Source: Mucilaginibacter celer
Lineage (GTDB): Bacteria > Bacteroidota > Bacteroidia > Sphingobacteriales > Sphingobacteriaceae
Assembly: GCF_003576455.2 (NCBI RefSeq)
Contig: NZ_CP032869.1
Coordinates: 2,976,001-3,040,000 of the forward strand
Direction of reading: 5' to 3'
Length of the DNA: 64,000 nucleotides
This document shows positions 9,278 to 18,960 of this stretch, piece by piece. A program made the translations under genes and the position numbers. The notes beneath the pieces were generated by a model. The model ran no database searches, was not told the DNA's origin, and saw only the letters and a program-made list of their open reading frames with translations. Numbering within the stretch: position 1 is the first letter of the stretch; every line of letters starts with the position of its first letter.

Positions 9278-9607
9278 ATGATGCAAGAACAAAAATTTCA
9301 TTACGCCACCGTAACTGAAGCTATAGCCAAATTAAAAGAACAAGGCTACACGCATGAATTTAGCCTTGAAGGTGATCATTTTAAAGACGGCGAAGAAACC
9401 TTTCCTGCCGCGGATTTTGAGATAACCGACCTTTACCGCTACGAAGGGCCTTCAGATCCTGCCGATGAAGCCGTTGTTTATGCACTGGCATCAACCAGCG
9501 GCGTTAAAGGTACGCTTGTAACGGGTTACGGTGTGTCAACCGATGACGCGACTATCGAAACGCTGAAAAATTTACATTATAAATATCAGCAGGCAAGACG
9601 GGAATAA
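9278..9607 (+). CDS. Small conserved Bacteroidota protein, often labelled phosphoribosylpyrophosphate synthetase
   Basis: A 109-residue soluble protein that starts MMQEQKFHYATVTEAI. The reading frame extends further upstream, but the first Met pair after the CDF stop is the natural start. The motifs YATVTEAIAKLKEQGYTHEF and SDPADEAVVYALAS followed by GVKGTLVTGYG are characteristic of a short Bacteroidota family. Databases often call it phosphoribosylpyrophosphate synthetase, although it is far too small for that enzyme and lacks its PRPP loop. Function is unknown. It lies 37 bases after the CDF transporter gene and is followed by a long hairpin repeat. Confidence 0.75.
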   Translation: MMQEQKFHYATVTEAIAKLKEQGYTHEFSLEGDHFKDGEETFPAADFEITDLYRYEGPSDPADEAVVYALASTSGVKGTLVTGYGVSTDDATIETLKNLHYKYQQARRE

Positions 9608-9625
9608 ATCAATCGTTAAGTTTGT

Positions 9626-9705
9626 GTCATTCTGAAAAACGAAGTATTTGGTTTGCGATATAGCGCATATCATATCTAATCTCATACTTAGTTTTTCAGA
9701 ATGAC
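9626..9705. repeat. Intergenic hairpin repeat, possible bidirectional terminator
   Basis: Two 22-base arms (9626-9647 and 9684-9705) are inverted copies differing at one base. Each reads GTCATTCTGAAAAAC outward. The 36-base loop is AT-rich. It lies between convergent genes, so it could stop both transcripts. Its sequence style (GTCATTCTG) is that of dispersed palindromes common in Bacteroidota intergenic space. Confidence 0.7.
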
Positions 9706-9723
9706 AATGAACGGCAGATCAGA

Positions 9724-10470
9724 TTATTCTAAACACAATATAAGCCCCTCTACAACCCTCTTAGTTTCTTCCGGGTCACGAACCTGGATGCAGTCTACTC
9801 CTGTTTTCCTGGCCGGATGATCGTTTCCTCCTTCAAACAAAGCATCGCCAATAAAAATCATCTGTTTTATTTTTATGCCGAGGGTATGCTCCAGTTTATG
9901 AATGCCATAGGCTTTGTCTATTCCTGGTTTGGTGATATCGATAGAGGTGGCCCCTCCCATTTGAACGGAGAAGCCGGTAAGTGATTTATCCAGTCGGGAT
10001 TTGATCTTTTTGCGTTTGGCAAATTTGGGGTCCCACTTCTTCTTTTCATCAAGCGGAGCCAGTTGCCCCAATGCCGAAAAGGTGATCTGGCTGCCGCGAT
10101 CTTCTATCTGGTCGCCCCAGGTTTTCTTAGCTTTTACGCCCGATTCGTCAACGGCTTCGTTTAATTTGTCGATGATCTCCTTTTCCTCATCAACAGTAAA
10201 ATCTTCTGAATAAAGTTTTTTCCAGCCCGATTTTTTGTACTGGTAATATTTAGTACCGCAGGTGGGCAGGATAGACAGGTTTTTAAGTAAACCCTTTTCG
10301 GGCAGGTTGCCAAGTACCTGCTTTTCAAACTGGGGCCAGTCGCCGCCCGATATGATAGCCAATTTGGCAACTTTGAGCAGGCTAACCAGCAGCGTGGCCA
10401 TTTCCTTATCCAACGAAGCCTTGCTTTCGGCAAGGGTACCGTCAAGGTCGAATATAATCAGTTTCTTCAT
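9724..10470 (-). CDS. HAD-IIB family hydrolase, phosphomannomutase-like
   Basis: A 248-residue HAD-superfamily protein. The start chosen is the ATG at 10470 (MKKLIIFDLDGTLAESK), because the longer frame begins with GTG and adds only four residues. Motif I is DLDGT (catalytic Asp pair), motif II is AIISGGDW, and motif IV is FIGDALFEGGNDHP, with the GDAL-x-x-GND form of the HAD-IIB Cof/PMM branch. The cap contains GGATSIDITKPGIDKAYGI, as in eukaryote-type phosphomannomutases and sugar phosphatases. It may act on a sugar phosphate. The true substrate is unknown. Confidence 0.82.
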   Translation of the reverse strand: MKKLIIFDLDGTLAESKASLDKEMATLLVSLLKVAKLAIISGGDWPQFEKQVLGNLPEKGLLKNLSILPTCGTKYYQYKKSGWKKLYSEDFTVDEEKEIIDKLNEAVDESGVKAKKTWGDQIEDRGSQITFSALGQLAPLDEKKKWDPKFAKRKKIKSRLDKSLTGFSVQMGGATSIDITKPGIDKAYGIHKLEHTLGIKIKQMIFIGDALFEGGNDHPARKTGVDCIQVRDPEETKRVVEGLILCLE

Positions 10471-10519
10471 CAGTATTGCCACGGGCTTAATAGCCGGGCA
10501 TTAAAGCAACATACGCATA

Positions 10520-10538
10520 CCTGTAGTTGTTTTACAGG
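10520..10538. repeat. Short palindrome that holds the stop codon of the DUF5916 gene
   Basis: CCTGTAGTTGTTTTACAGG, with 6-base arms, resembles the hairpin at 2107-2127. The TAA stop of the leftward outer-membrane protein gene (10532-10534) lies inside it, so the repeat has set where that protein ends. Confidence 0.5.
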
Positions 10539-12727
10539 TTACACCAGTATGTCCATTTTAAAGTGAGTTGCCTGTTTTTAACTGTATAGGGCGATGGCGT
10601 GGTATTATCCCCATAAACAATAAACAGATCTGATGCCGGCTTATACCGCCATTGCAGGCGGGTGTTGATGTTGATATTATCTATCTGCTGGTTGTACTGC
10701 ACGTAGGTGGTAAAATACAGTGTATTGGTAAAAGTAACATCAACCTTTGGTCCTACCAGCCAAAAAGAATTATGGCCAAACGGCTGCGGCAACCGCAAAT
10801 CATTAAAGGATGTATTGATGGCAATATTTACATAAGGCTGAAAGCGGTAGCCAATTAAACCTGTTAAACTGTTGCGGATCCCTTTATCATAGTAACCGCC
10901 GTGCGATGCCTCGAGCAGGTAGGTGAACACATTTTGAGGTTTTGATACAAATTGCACATCAATGGTGTTCCAATTATGTTCTGAGCCGGTGGGCAGCAGT
11001 CCCTTGCCGATATTGGTGGGATCATAAGGCCTTAACAGGCGCACATAATCATTAAAACCGGTTACAGAAAGCGTGGCACGGTTGCGGAAAGTGATGAGGT
11101 ACGATAAAGCACTTTCATTATCAGTACGATGGAACGACTCATCAAAAAAATAATTGGAAGTAACCTGTACGCCATGACTCAAAATGTTACCCTGCTTAGG
11201 GAAAAAGTTACGTAACAAAAGCGGGCTTACCTTAATATAGCCAACGCGGGGCACGTAACCTACCTCGGCATTGTAGTTTTTACCTACGTACTCCTCCTGC
11301 AGGTAAACCGTCCAGTATTTGCTGAGGTATTGAAAATGATCTGAAAGTACCCAATCCTTGCCGTTTACCCCGGGTGTAAATGATTTTAGGGCGAGGGCCT
11401 TACCCGTCCAGATATTGCTGCGCGAGGCGAGGTTAAACTCGGCACCTATGTTACGGTTGTAAGCCGTAGCGCCTGCGTTGGTACCGGGGATATTGGCTGT
11501 AGCATCTTTATTTACAAAAAGGAAAGCGATGTTTGAGCGGTCGAGCACCCGGCGTTGCAGGGTTATGATACCATAATTTGCCGCAGCCTGGGCTGCTGTG
11601 CCCGAACTCCCGGTTTGGACATCCATGACGCCGATGCGCCAGTCCTTATCCAGTTTGCCGGTTAGCCTTGCGCCAAAATCAATAGGAACATTCAGGCCTA
11701 TCCGCCTTGAAAAAAATGGCCGGATATCCGAGTAGCCGAAATTGGCAAACAGATCACCGTTCTCTAAAAAGAACTGGCGCTTTTCGGGGAAGAAGAGTTC
11801 GTACCTGTTGAGGTTGATCACCTGCTGATCCACATCCACCTGCGAAAAATCGGGATTAACGGTGAGATCGAGGTTGAGCGAGGGCGTTAAGGATACCTTG
11901 GCATCACCGCCTATAGCATGTTTAAAATCGGTTTTGGTGTTATGCTGATAATCTTTGCTAAAGCCGGTGAGAGCATAAGGTATAATAGATACATTGCTGC
12001 TGGCCGTTGGCGGCGGTTCGTCCCAAACCAATGTTCCGGTATAGGCTAATGAGGCTGTAGGAAACTGGCGTGGTATGGGTGTCCAGCTTGATTTTTCGGC
12101 AGTTTTTAAATCGTTGCGGCTAAAGTTGATGCCCCACTCCGTAATCCCTTTTTTATAGCGGATACTTTTAAAAGGGATTGCCGCTTCCCAAACCCATTTA
12201 TCCGGGTAATTTTTCACTGCCGAATACCAGCGGTTATCCCAGCTCAGATCTACCTTTCCACCCTCGTACATGCTCCCGTCCCACTGCCCGCCTGCCGCGT
12301 TGGCGCCAAAACTGAAGCCATCGGTACGGGCATCAAATGGATCCATAAAAATCAGGAAGTTATCATTTTTCACGAAGCTAAAATCCCGTTTTAACGATTC
12401 GACCATATAAGGCCCCGGTACCGAATTATAGTTAATGGCCAGGATGTACAGGTTTTTATCATCATAACACATCCTCACCACCGTTTTAACCGTGGCCTTG
12501 CTGGTATCCATCGGCAACACCATAAAAAAATCGCCTGCCGAATCGGCCTGCATCCAGGCCTGCTCATTCATTACACCATCAATACTAACTGCCGATGCCG
12601 CCCTGCGGATATGGTATTTATACCCGGCGTTCTTTTTTTGCGCCGATGCATAAAAGCCGGTTATGCAGCACAGCACAATAAGCAATAAATGTTTTACCGG
12701 GAAAAGGCAGGAGCGTTTAAGGGGCAT
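10532..12727 (-). CDS. DUF5916 outer-membrane protein with CBM9-like N-terminal domain
   Basis: A 731-residue exported protein with a signal peptide ending near residue 29 (FYASAQ). Residues about 38-230 fit a carbohydrate-binding family 9-like fold (VSIDGVMNEQAWMQAD, then WEAAIPFKSI), and the remaining part fits the DUF5916 beta-barrel (NPDFSQVDVDQQVINLNRYELFFPEKRQFFLENG is the diagnostic region). Such proteins sit in the outer membrane, and their role is not established. The chain ends in TLKWTYWCNL. The barrel-typical aromatic ending (TYW) is followed by three residues encoded by a palindromic repeat. It is transcribed divergently from the SusC/SusD locus. Confidence 0.87.
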   Translation of the reverse strand: MPLKRSCLFPVKHLLLIVLCCITGFYASAQKKNAGYKYHIRRAASAVSIDGVMNEQAWMQADSAGDFFMVLPMDTSKATVKTVVRMCYDDKNLYILAINYNSVPGPYMVESLKRDFSFVKNDNFLIFMDPFDARTDGFSFGANAAGGQWDGSMYEGGKVDLSWDNRWYSAVKNYPDKWVWEAAIPFKSIRYKKGITEWGINFSRNDLKTAEKSSWTPIPRQFPTASLAYTGTLVWDEPPPTASSNVSIIPYALTGFSKDYQHNTKTDFKHAIGGDAKVSLTPSLNLDLTVNPDFSQVDVDQQVINLNRYELFFPEKRQFFLENGDLFANFGYSDIRPFFSRRIGLNVPIDFGARLTGKLDKDWRIGVMDVQTGSSGTAAQAAANYGIITLQRRVLDRSNIAFLFVNKDATANIPGTNAGATAYNRNIGAEFNLASRSNIWTGKALALKSFTPGVNGKDWVLSDHFQYLSKYWTVYLQEEYVGKNYNAEVGYVPRVGYIKVSPLLLRNFFPKQGNILSHGVQVTSNYFFDESFHRTDNESALSYLITFRNRATLSVTGFNDYVRLLRPYDPTNIGKGLLPTGSEHNWNTIDVQFVSKPQNVFTYLLEASHGGYYDKGIRNSLTGLIGYRFQPYVNIAINTSFNDLRLPQPFGHNSFWLVGPKVDVTFTNTLYFTTYVQYNQQIDNININTRLQWRYKPASDLFIVYGDNTTPSPYTVKNRQLTLKWTYWCNL

Positions 12728-13240
12728 TAAGATAAGCGTAACGGTGTTGAATTGGTTTAACCGTTTTAAAGCTACATTTTTTGTTCAAAAAGCCAAGGTT
12801 GTATCATATAATTTACTGCTATAAGCCGCATCTTCGCGCCAACCATTAAACTACTGCTAACCCGTATCACCTTTTGTTAAAAATGTATCAATACTTCTGC
12901 CCCATCATTAACAAACAAATTATTTCTGTCAAAACCTCATTTTTCCGCAATCGATTGCAAAAAATTTCATAAAAGCCCGTTTTTGGCCATTAACAGGGCA
13001 ATTATTAATGTATTATTTATTTTTTATTAATGCCCTCCTGTTGTTTTGTACCTGAAATTATAAGCCATCAGCAGTGTTTTTTAGGGCCGGAAGGCAACCA
13101 TTCACTGCTTAACCAATTTTTTTAAACCATGTATTACAACAACCCCAACCCGCCCTGAGGCTTTGCCGCCGCATGCGCTATTTACTACCTGCAGGGTAGC
13201 CCAACCAATTAAACTTAACCAATCAACAAAGAGAGACGAT
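12728..13240. other. Regulatory region between DUF5916 and susC genes
   Basis: This 513-base AT-rich stretch separates divergent outer-membrane protein genes and must hold both promoters. It contains the perfect palindrome at 12947-12958, listed separately, and a short hairpin of the TTTTAT/ATTAAT type near 12990-13045. The ribosome binding site for susC is weak (GAGAGACG, 6 to 13 bases before the ATG). I see no gene in it. Confidence 0.55.
12947..12958. promoter_or_regulatory. Candidate LacI-family operator upstream of the SusC/SusD locus
   Basis: GCAATCGATTGC is a perfect 12-base palindrome with a central CG, the shape of LacI/PurR-type operators. It lies about 280 bases before the susC start. 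No LacI-type gene is in the window, so the regulator would be encoded elsewhere. A chance palindrome is possible. Confidence 0.35.
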
Positions 13241-16200
13241 ATGAAAAAATATAAATACTTACTTATACTTTTCTTCCTTTTCCCGCTTAGTTTGTTTGCC
13301 CAGCAAACTACCATTACAGGGAAAGTAATAGACTTAACAGATGGGTCGACACTTCCGGGGGTAAGTGTAAAAATTAAAGACACAAACAACGGTGTGATCA
13401 CGGATGTAGCCGGAAAGTTCCAGTTACAGGTACCCGGCCCCAATGCGGTTTTACAGGTATCATACATAGGTTATGTAACCCTCGAAATTGCTGTAAAAGA
13501 TATCAAAGACGGTACCATCGCCCTAAAAACTACCAGCAAAAGTTTGGATGAGGTAGTAGTGGTAGGTTACGGTGTGCAAAAAAGAGCAACCATAACCGGC
13601 TCTATCGCCACATTACAAAGCAAGGAGATCACTACCACCAAAAACGAAAGTGTTATTAACATGCTTACCGGTAAAATACCGGGCGTACGCATTGTGCAAA
13701 CAACTGCCGAACCGGGCTCGTATGCCAACAACCTTAATATCCGTGGTTACCAGGGCTCACCATTAATTGTAATTGATGGTGTTATCGGCGGCGATCAATC
13801 AACCGTAGGCCGCATGGACCCTAACGAGATTGAGAGCATTTCGGTACTGAAGGATGCGGCCGCCTCAATTTATGGTATGCGTGCTGCCGGCGGCGCTATC
13901 TTAATCACCACCAAAAAAGGCGGCAAAAATGGTAAAATCAATATCAACTACTCGGTAAACAATGCCATACAAACATTTTTGGGCATGCCCGAAGGTGTAG
14001 GTGCCGTAGATTATATGTTGTTGACCAACGAAAAAGTTAAACGCGATTTTGCCAATAACTTTGTGCATAACGTAACCCCGCAATTTCAATACGCCGATTT
14101 CAAACCATGGCTCGACGGCACCTACAAATCGGCCGATTGGATAGGTTTGGTTTTCAGGGACAGGGCTAATCAAATTCAGCACAACCTGAATATTGACGGC
14201 GGTACCGATAAGATCAACTATTTCTTCAACTTCGGTTACCAGAAGCAGGACGGTGTTTTTAAAACCGGCGATTTAAATTATAACAAATACAATTTCCGGT
14301 CAAACGTTACCGCAAGTATCACCAAAGGGCTAAAAGCACAGGTACTAACATCGGCCTGGATGGATGAAAAAAACCTGCCTTATACCGATCAATGGACCAT
14401 CTACAAATACACCTGGAATCAGATCCCAACCCACCAGATCTACGCTAATGATAACCCGCTTTACCCGGCAGTAATAGATGATAACATGAACCCATCTATC
14501 ATTACAGATGCTGATAAGGTTGGTTCAAAACGTTTCAGGAATAAAAATATCACCAGCCAGTTAAACTTAACTTATGATATTCCGGGTGTAACCGGTTTAA
14601 CCGCCAAAGCTTTGTTTAATATTGATTATGGTGTGGCCGATAACAATATCATCAGGCGTTCATTTAACCTGTACACTTATAAAGCCGAGAACGATACTTA
14701 TATCCCAAGTTTGGTAAACTCGCCTGCAGGTATTACCCGCCAGTACTATACGCACCTCAATACCCTGAGCCAGTTGACTTTAAACTATGCGCATACATTC
14801 TTTAAAGATCATAATATTACGGCGATGGCTACGTACGAGCAAAGCCACGAAACTGCCGATAACTTTAACGCTTATCGCGACGTTGAAATTCCGGTTGATT
14901 ACCTGTTTGGTGGTTTGCAAAACTCAAATATGGCAGGCGGTATGGATGCAGGCGCTCTTACTGATCGTGCTCACCGCAGCATTATCGGCAGGATCAACTA
15001 CGATTACAAAGGCAAATACCTGTTAGAAGGTACCTTCCGGCGCGATGGTAACAACCTGTACAAACCAGGTAAGGATCAGTGGGGTAACTTCCTTGGCGGT
15101 TCGGTGGGTTGGGTTATCACCAAAGAGGACTTTTTCCGCAAACTGGTATCAGATTATATCTTAACCAACTTAAAACTCCGCGGTTCGTATGGTAAAGTGG
15201 GCGATGAGGGTAATGCCCCTGCCTTTAACTACATTAACGGTTACACCTACCCTGTTAACAGCTACATCTTCGGTTCGGCTGCAGTAAACGGCTCGGCACC
15301 TAAACTGGGTAACCCTGGCTTAACCTGGTCTGTAAATACCATCCAGAACATCGCTTTGGATTTTGGTTTATTTGGCGGAAAAGTTGACGGTACCATCGAG
15401 GTTTTCAGGAACGACAGAACAGGTTTGCCTGCGCAGCCATCAGTTGCCCTGCCAGGTACAGTGGGTGCTGCAGTACCGCAAATTAACTACAACAGCGACC
15501 GTGTACAGGGTTTGGATTTCAACCTCTCGTACCGTAACACCTTTGGCCAGGTTGGTTTAAACCTTACCGGTAACATCGGCACCACCCGCTTAAAAGCGTT
15601 GAAGGTATTGCGCGGCAACTCGGGTAACGAATACGATAACTGGAAAAACAACCAAACCAACCGTTACCAAAACATCTGGTGGGGCCCCGAATATGACGGC
15701 CAGTTCACCAGCTACAATCAAATTTACAACTATGGTATAAACACCGGCGGCGGCAACAACAACGTGGTGCCGGGCGATTATTACTATAAAGACTGGAATA
15801 ACGACGGTGTGATTGACGGTAAAGACGATCATCCTATCGCTACAACTGATATTCCGCTGTACAACTACGGCCTTACTGTTGGCGTAAGCTATAAAGGCTT
15901 TGATATGAATATGCTTTTACAAGGCGCAGCCGGCGTTTACGTACAATACGGCGAGCAATTTGCCGAGCCGTTGATGTACAACAGGAGCGCGCTAACCCGC
16001 TTTTTGGATAGCTGGCACACGGTAGATCCATCGGCCAACGTATTCGACCCGAATACACAGTGGGTGCCGGGCTTCTATCCTGCTATGGGCTCACCTTCGG
16101 CAAAAGGTACCAAGGCTATTCAAAGTGCCAGCTACCTGCGTTTAAAAACGCTTGAGTTTGGTTATACCCTTTCCCCTTCTATATTAAAAACTATTGGCGT

Positions 16201-16381
16201 GCGCAAATTCAGGGTGTATGTAAACAGCTATAACCTGTTAACATTTACCGGCCTTAAAAACTACGATCCGGAACACCAGGGACCTAACCCAAGGGATAAC
16301 GGCGACTTTGGCAGGGCACTGGGCGGTTACACCTATCCAATGAACCGCACCTTTAACCTGGGTGCTAATGTTTCATTTTAA
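13241..16381 (+). CDS. SusC/RagA family TonB-linked outer-membrane transporter
   Basis: A 1046-residue protein that starts at the ATG at 13241, since the frame extends upstream but only here is a signal peptide (residues 1-21, ending LSLFAQ) and a GAGAGA binding site present. The mature N-terminus has the carboxypeptidase-regulatory-like domain (TITGKVIDLTDGSTLPGVSV), then the SusC signature (SLDEVVVVGYGVQKRATITGS), the plug (residues about 115-250, MRAAGGAILITTKKGG) and a 22-strand barrel ending in LGANVSF. It pairs with SusD to import oligosaccharides with TonB energy. It is first gene of a six-gene locus ending at 22495. Confidence 0.95.
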   Translation: MKKYKYLLILFFLFPLSLFAQQTTITGKVIDLTDGSTLPGVSVKIKDTNNGVITDVAGKFQLQVPGPNAVLQVSYIGYVTLEIAVKDIKDGTIALKTTSKSLDEVVVVGYGVQKRATITGSIATLQSKEITTTKNESVINMLTGKIPGVRIVQTTAEPGSYANNLNIRGYQGSPLIVIDGVIGGDQSTVGRMDPNEIESISVLKDAAASIYGMRAAGGAILITTKKGGKNGKININYSVNNAIQTFLGMPEGVGAVDYMLLTNEKVKRDFANNFVHNVTPQFQYADFKPWLDGTYKSADWIGLVFRDRANQIQHNLNIDGGTDKINYFFNFGYQKQDGVFKTGDLNYNKYNFRSNVTASITKGLKAQVLTSAWMDEKNLPYTDQWTIYKYTWNQIPTHQIYANDNPLYPAVIDDNMNPSIITDADKVGSKRFRNKNITSQLNLTYDIPGVTGLTAKALFNIDYGVADNNIIRRSFNLYTYKAENDTYIPSLVNSPAGITRQYYTHLNTLSQLTLNYAHTFFKDHNITAMATYEQSHETADNFNAYRDVEIPVDYLFGGLQNSNMAGGMDAGALTDRAHRSIIGRINYDYKGKYLLEGTFRRDGNNLYKPGKDQWGNFLGGSVGWVITKEDFFRKLVSDYILTNLKLRGSYGKVGDEGNAPAFNYINGYTYPVNSYIFGSAAVNGSAPKLGNPGLTWSVNTIQNIALDFGLFGGKVDGTIEVFRNDRTGLPAQPSVALPGTVGAAVPQINYNSDRVQGLDFNLSYRNTFGQVGLNLTGNIGTTRLKALKVLRGNSGNEYDNWKNNQTNRYQNIWWGPEYDGQFTSYNQIYNYGINTGGGNNNVVPGDYYYKDWNNDGVIDGKDDHPIATTDIPLYNYGLTVGVSYKGFDMNMLLQGAAGVYVQYGEQFAEPLMYNRSALTRFLDSWHTVDPSANVFDPNTQWVPGFYPAMGSPSAKGTKAIQSASYLRLKTLEFGYTLSPSILKTIGVRKFRVYVNSYNLLTFTGLKNYDPEHQGPNPRDNGDFGRALGGYTYPMNRTFNLGANVSF

Positions 16382-16393
16382 ATCATTTAACAC

Positions 16394-18208
16394 ATGAAAA
16401 AAATACATAAACTCATTATAACAATTGCTGTCGGCGTAGGCGCTTCGGTAACTTCCTGCCAACGATTAGATATTCCGCCAACCAATATTTTTACGCCTAA
16501 TGTTATTTACGATAGCGAGGCCGGTGTTAAATCATTTTTAGCAACAATTTACACCAACCTGCCCATCGAAGATTTTAAATACCGTCCCGACCAAGGGTTT
16601 AAAACCGGCAGCAACGATTGGGAAAACTTTTATAACTCGGCCTCAGTAACAGGCGAAGAGGTTGGCCCCTTTGGCGGTATGGATATTGGCGGCGGCTTTG
16701 GCTACTGGCCTTATGGTGACATCCGGAACGTAAATATTCTGATTGACGAGCTACCTAAACATACCGCGGCGTTAACCCAAACAACCGTTAACGCGCTTTT
16801 AGGCGAAGCTCACTTTTTAAGGGCTTACTATTACTTTGGTTTAGCTAAACGTTACGGCGGCGTACCGATTATCAAAGTTCCGCAGGACCCCGCTGCTCCC
16901 CTATCCGAGCTACAGGTACATCGCGATAAAGAAGAAGCTACCTGGGATTTCATCGGCGCCGAGCTTGACCTGGGCTACCAGATGATGCCCGAAACCAACG
17001 ATGCCGGCAGGGCCAATAAATATGCAGCTGCTGCATTAAAATCAAGAGTGATGCTATACGCGGCTTGTATTGCCAAATATGGTTCAACCAATTTTGTTGA
17101 CGGCCCGGCACGTTCGCAGGGCTTGGTGGGTATCCCGGCATCAAAAGCCAATACCTATTTCCAGGCGGCTTATGACGCGGCTAAATTACTGGAAGGCCAC
17201 TATTCGCTTTATAACGCTAACTCTGATAAAGTACAGAACTATGTCGACGCGTTTTTAAAACCAAGTCCGGAGAATATTTTTATCAAACAGTATTCGATAG
17301 CCAACCATACCGCACATAGCTGGGACGATACCATGTCGCCACGTTATTTCACTGCCAATGCGCTTTCTCGCTCATATCCTACGCTTGATTTAGTGCAGCT
17401 TTGGGGAGCCTTAAACGTAACCAATGATGATGGTACGCCTAAACGCTTTAACACCCGTGCCGAGCTGATGCAAGGCCTTGAGCCACGGTTACTGGCTACC
17501 ATCTACTTCCCGGGTGCAACCTTAAGGGGATTGATGTTTGATATGCAGCGCGGTATTTACCCGTCGTTTAGCGGTACGGCTGCTGCCGAGGTGGCTAAAC
17601 AGCCAAACTCGCGCTCATACATCCTATCGGGCGATACCAAAACGCTTTATAACGGCAAACAGGTTATCGGCTTCACTGGTCCGTGGACAGGCGGTGATGA
17701 GCTTACCCGTACCGGTTTCTACGTTCGCAAGTATGTTGATTACAACAAACCACAAGCCTCGGTTGACCTGAACCGCAGCGAGCAGCCATGGATTGACCTG
17801 CGTTATGGCGAGATCTTGTTAAACCGTGCCGAAGCTGCAGTTGAATTGGGAAATAACGGCGATGCCCTAACCTCCATCAACCAGATCAGAACCCGTGCCG
17901 GTGCAACCCTTTACGGCTCTATCGATCTGGATAAAGTACGCAAAGAGCGCCGGATGGAACTTGCCTTTGAAAACCAATACTACTGGGATTTAAAAAGGTG
18001 GCGCATTGCCGATGTGGTGCTTGATCGCGCTCACTTTAAAGGCCTGATGCCATACTATGTATTTAACGAAAACAAATACATCTTTTTGGCCGAGCCCGAG
18101 CTGTTTAACAGGGAGTACACCTTCCAAAAGCAGTTTTATTATGAGCCGATACCGGGCGGCGAAATTGGCAAAAACCCTAACCTGCTTCCTAACAACCCTA
18201 ATTATTAA
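16394..18208 (+). CDS. SusD/RagB family nutrient-binding lipoprotein
   Basis: A 604-residue outer-membrane lipoprotein with a lipobox (SVTSC, Cys22) after a short signal peptide. The TPR-type helices appear in the GEAHFLRAYYYFGLAKRYGGVPI region, which is the SusD hallmark, and the C-terminal motif DLRYGEILLNRAEAAVELGN followed by NQIRTRAG and VRKERRMELAFENQYYWDLKRW is the RagB signature. SusD caps the SusC barrel and captures the glycan at the cell surface. The gene begins 12 bases after susC, so translation is probably coupled. Confidence 0.95.
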   Translation: MKKIHKLIITIAVGVGASVTSCQRLDIPPTNIFTPNVIYDSEAGVKSFLATIYTNLPIEDFKYRPDQGFKTGSNDWENFYNSASVTGEEVGPFGGMDIGGGFGYWPYGDIRNVNILIDELPKHTAALTQTTVNALLGEAHFLRAYYYFGLAKRYGGVPIIKVPQDPAAPLSELQVHRDKEEATWDFIGAELDLGYQMMPETNDAGRANKYAAAALKSRVMLYAACIAKYGSTNFVDGPARSQGLVGIPASKANTYFQAAYDAAKLLEGHYSLYNANSDKVQNYVDAFLKPSPENIFIKQYSIANHTAHSWDDTMSPRYFTANALSRSYPTLDLVQLWGALNVTNDDGTPKRFNTRAELMQGLEPRLLATIYFPGATLRGLMFDMQRGIYPSFSGTAAAEVAKQPNSRSYILSGDTKTLYNGKQVIGFTGPWTGGDELTRTGFYVRKYVDYNKPQASVDLNRSEQPWIDLRYGEILLNRAEAAVELGNNGDALTSINQIRTRAGATLYGSIDLDKVRKERRMELAFENQYYWDLKRWRIADVVLDRAHFKGLMPYYVFNENKYIFLAEPELFNREYTFQKQFYYEPIPGGEIGKNPNLLPNNPNY

Positions 18209-18231
18209 TAAGAATTTAAAAGTTATAAGAT

Positions 18232-18936
18232 ATGAAAAATCTGATTGGTAGAATATTGGTGGGCATAACTATACTGGCAAGTTCTGCATGTACAAAAATA
18301 GATAACTATGATGGCCCCAATGCTTCACTACAGGGTAACATCATCTCATCAGAGGGTGGTAACCTGCTTACATCGGGCGGCAGCACAACCATCAAACTGC
18401 AGCAAATTGGCTGGACCTCGCCACAAACCATCCCAAGTAAATTTGATGGTACTTACGAGGACAGCAAACTGTTTAAAGGCGGCTATAAAATTGTGCCCAC
18501 CGGCGGCGCATTCTGGCCTGTTACCGATACGGTGACTGTTAATATTGATAAAGGTACAAAGCATGATTTTACGGTTACGCCTTATATCGTAATCAAAAAC
18601 TTCACGCATACTTTAACAGGCAATACGCTTACCTTAAAGTTTGATATTGATGCGCCTATCATTGCCGGTTTGCCAACCATTAAAGATGTGCAGCCTTATG
18701 TAAACACCACCAAACTGGTAGGCACAGGCGCTTCCATCCGTGATTTTTCGGATGTGAACTCAAAAAGTATCAATAAGGCATTTATTGACATGAGCGCTGC
18801 CGAAAAATCGATAACCCTTACCGTACCCGATCTGATTCCCGGCCGTACATTTTTTGTACGCGTTGGCGTAAGGTTGAGCGACAGCTTCAACAGTTCGAAT
18901 TTTTCGGAAATAGTACAGGTAGATATTCCTAAATAA
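18232..18936 (+). CDS. DUF3823 domain lipoprotein of the polysaccharide utilisation locus
   Basis: A 234-residue lipoprotein with lipobox SSACTK (Cys20). Residues about 27-120 (YDGPNASLQGNIIS through GGAFWPVTDTVTVNI) match the DUF3823 N-terminal carboxypeptidase-regulatory-like beta domain, followed by a second beta-sandwich of about 110 residues. DUF3823 proteins are found directly after SusD in many Bacteroidota loci and are thought to sit on the cell surface, possibly binding glycan as SusE-like proteins do. It starts 23 bases after susD. Confidence 0.85.
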   Translation: MKNLIGRILVGITILASSACTKIDNYDGPNASLQGNIISSEGGNLLTSGGSTTIKLQQIGWTSPQTIPSKFDGTYEDSKLFKGGYKIVPTGGAFWPVTDTVTVNIDKGTKHDFTVTPYIVIKNFTHTLTGNTLTLKFDIDAPIIAGLPTIKDVQPYVNTTKLVGTGASIRDFSDVNSKSINKAFIDMSAAEKSITLTVPDLIPGRTFFVRVGVRLSDSFNSSNFSEIVQVDIPK

Positions 18937-18960
18937 GTTAACCTAAAACCAAAAAAGGAA

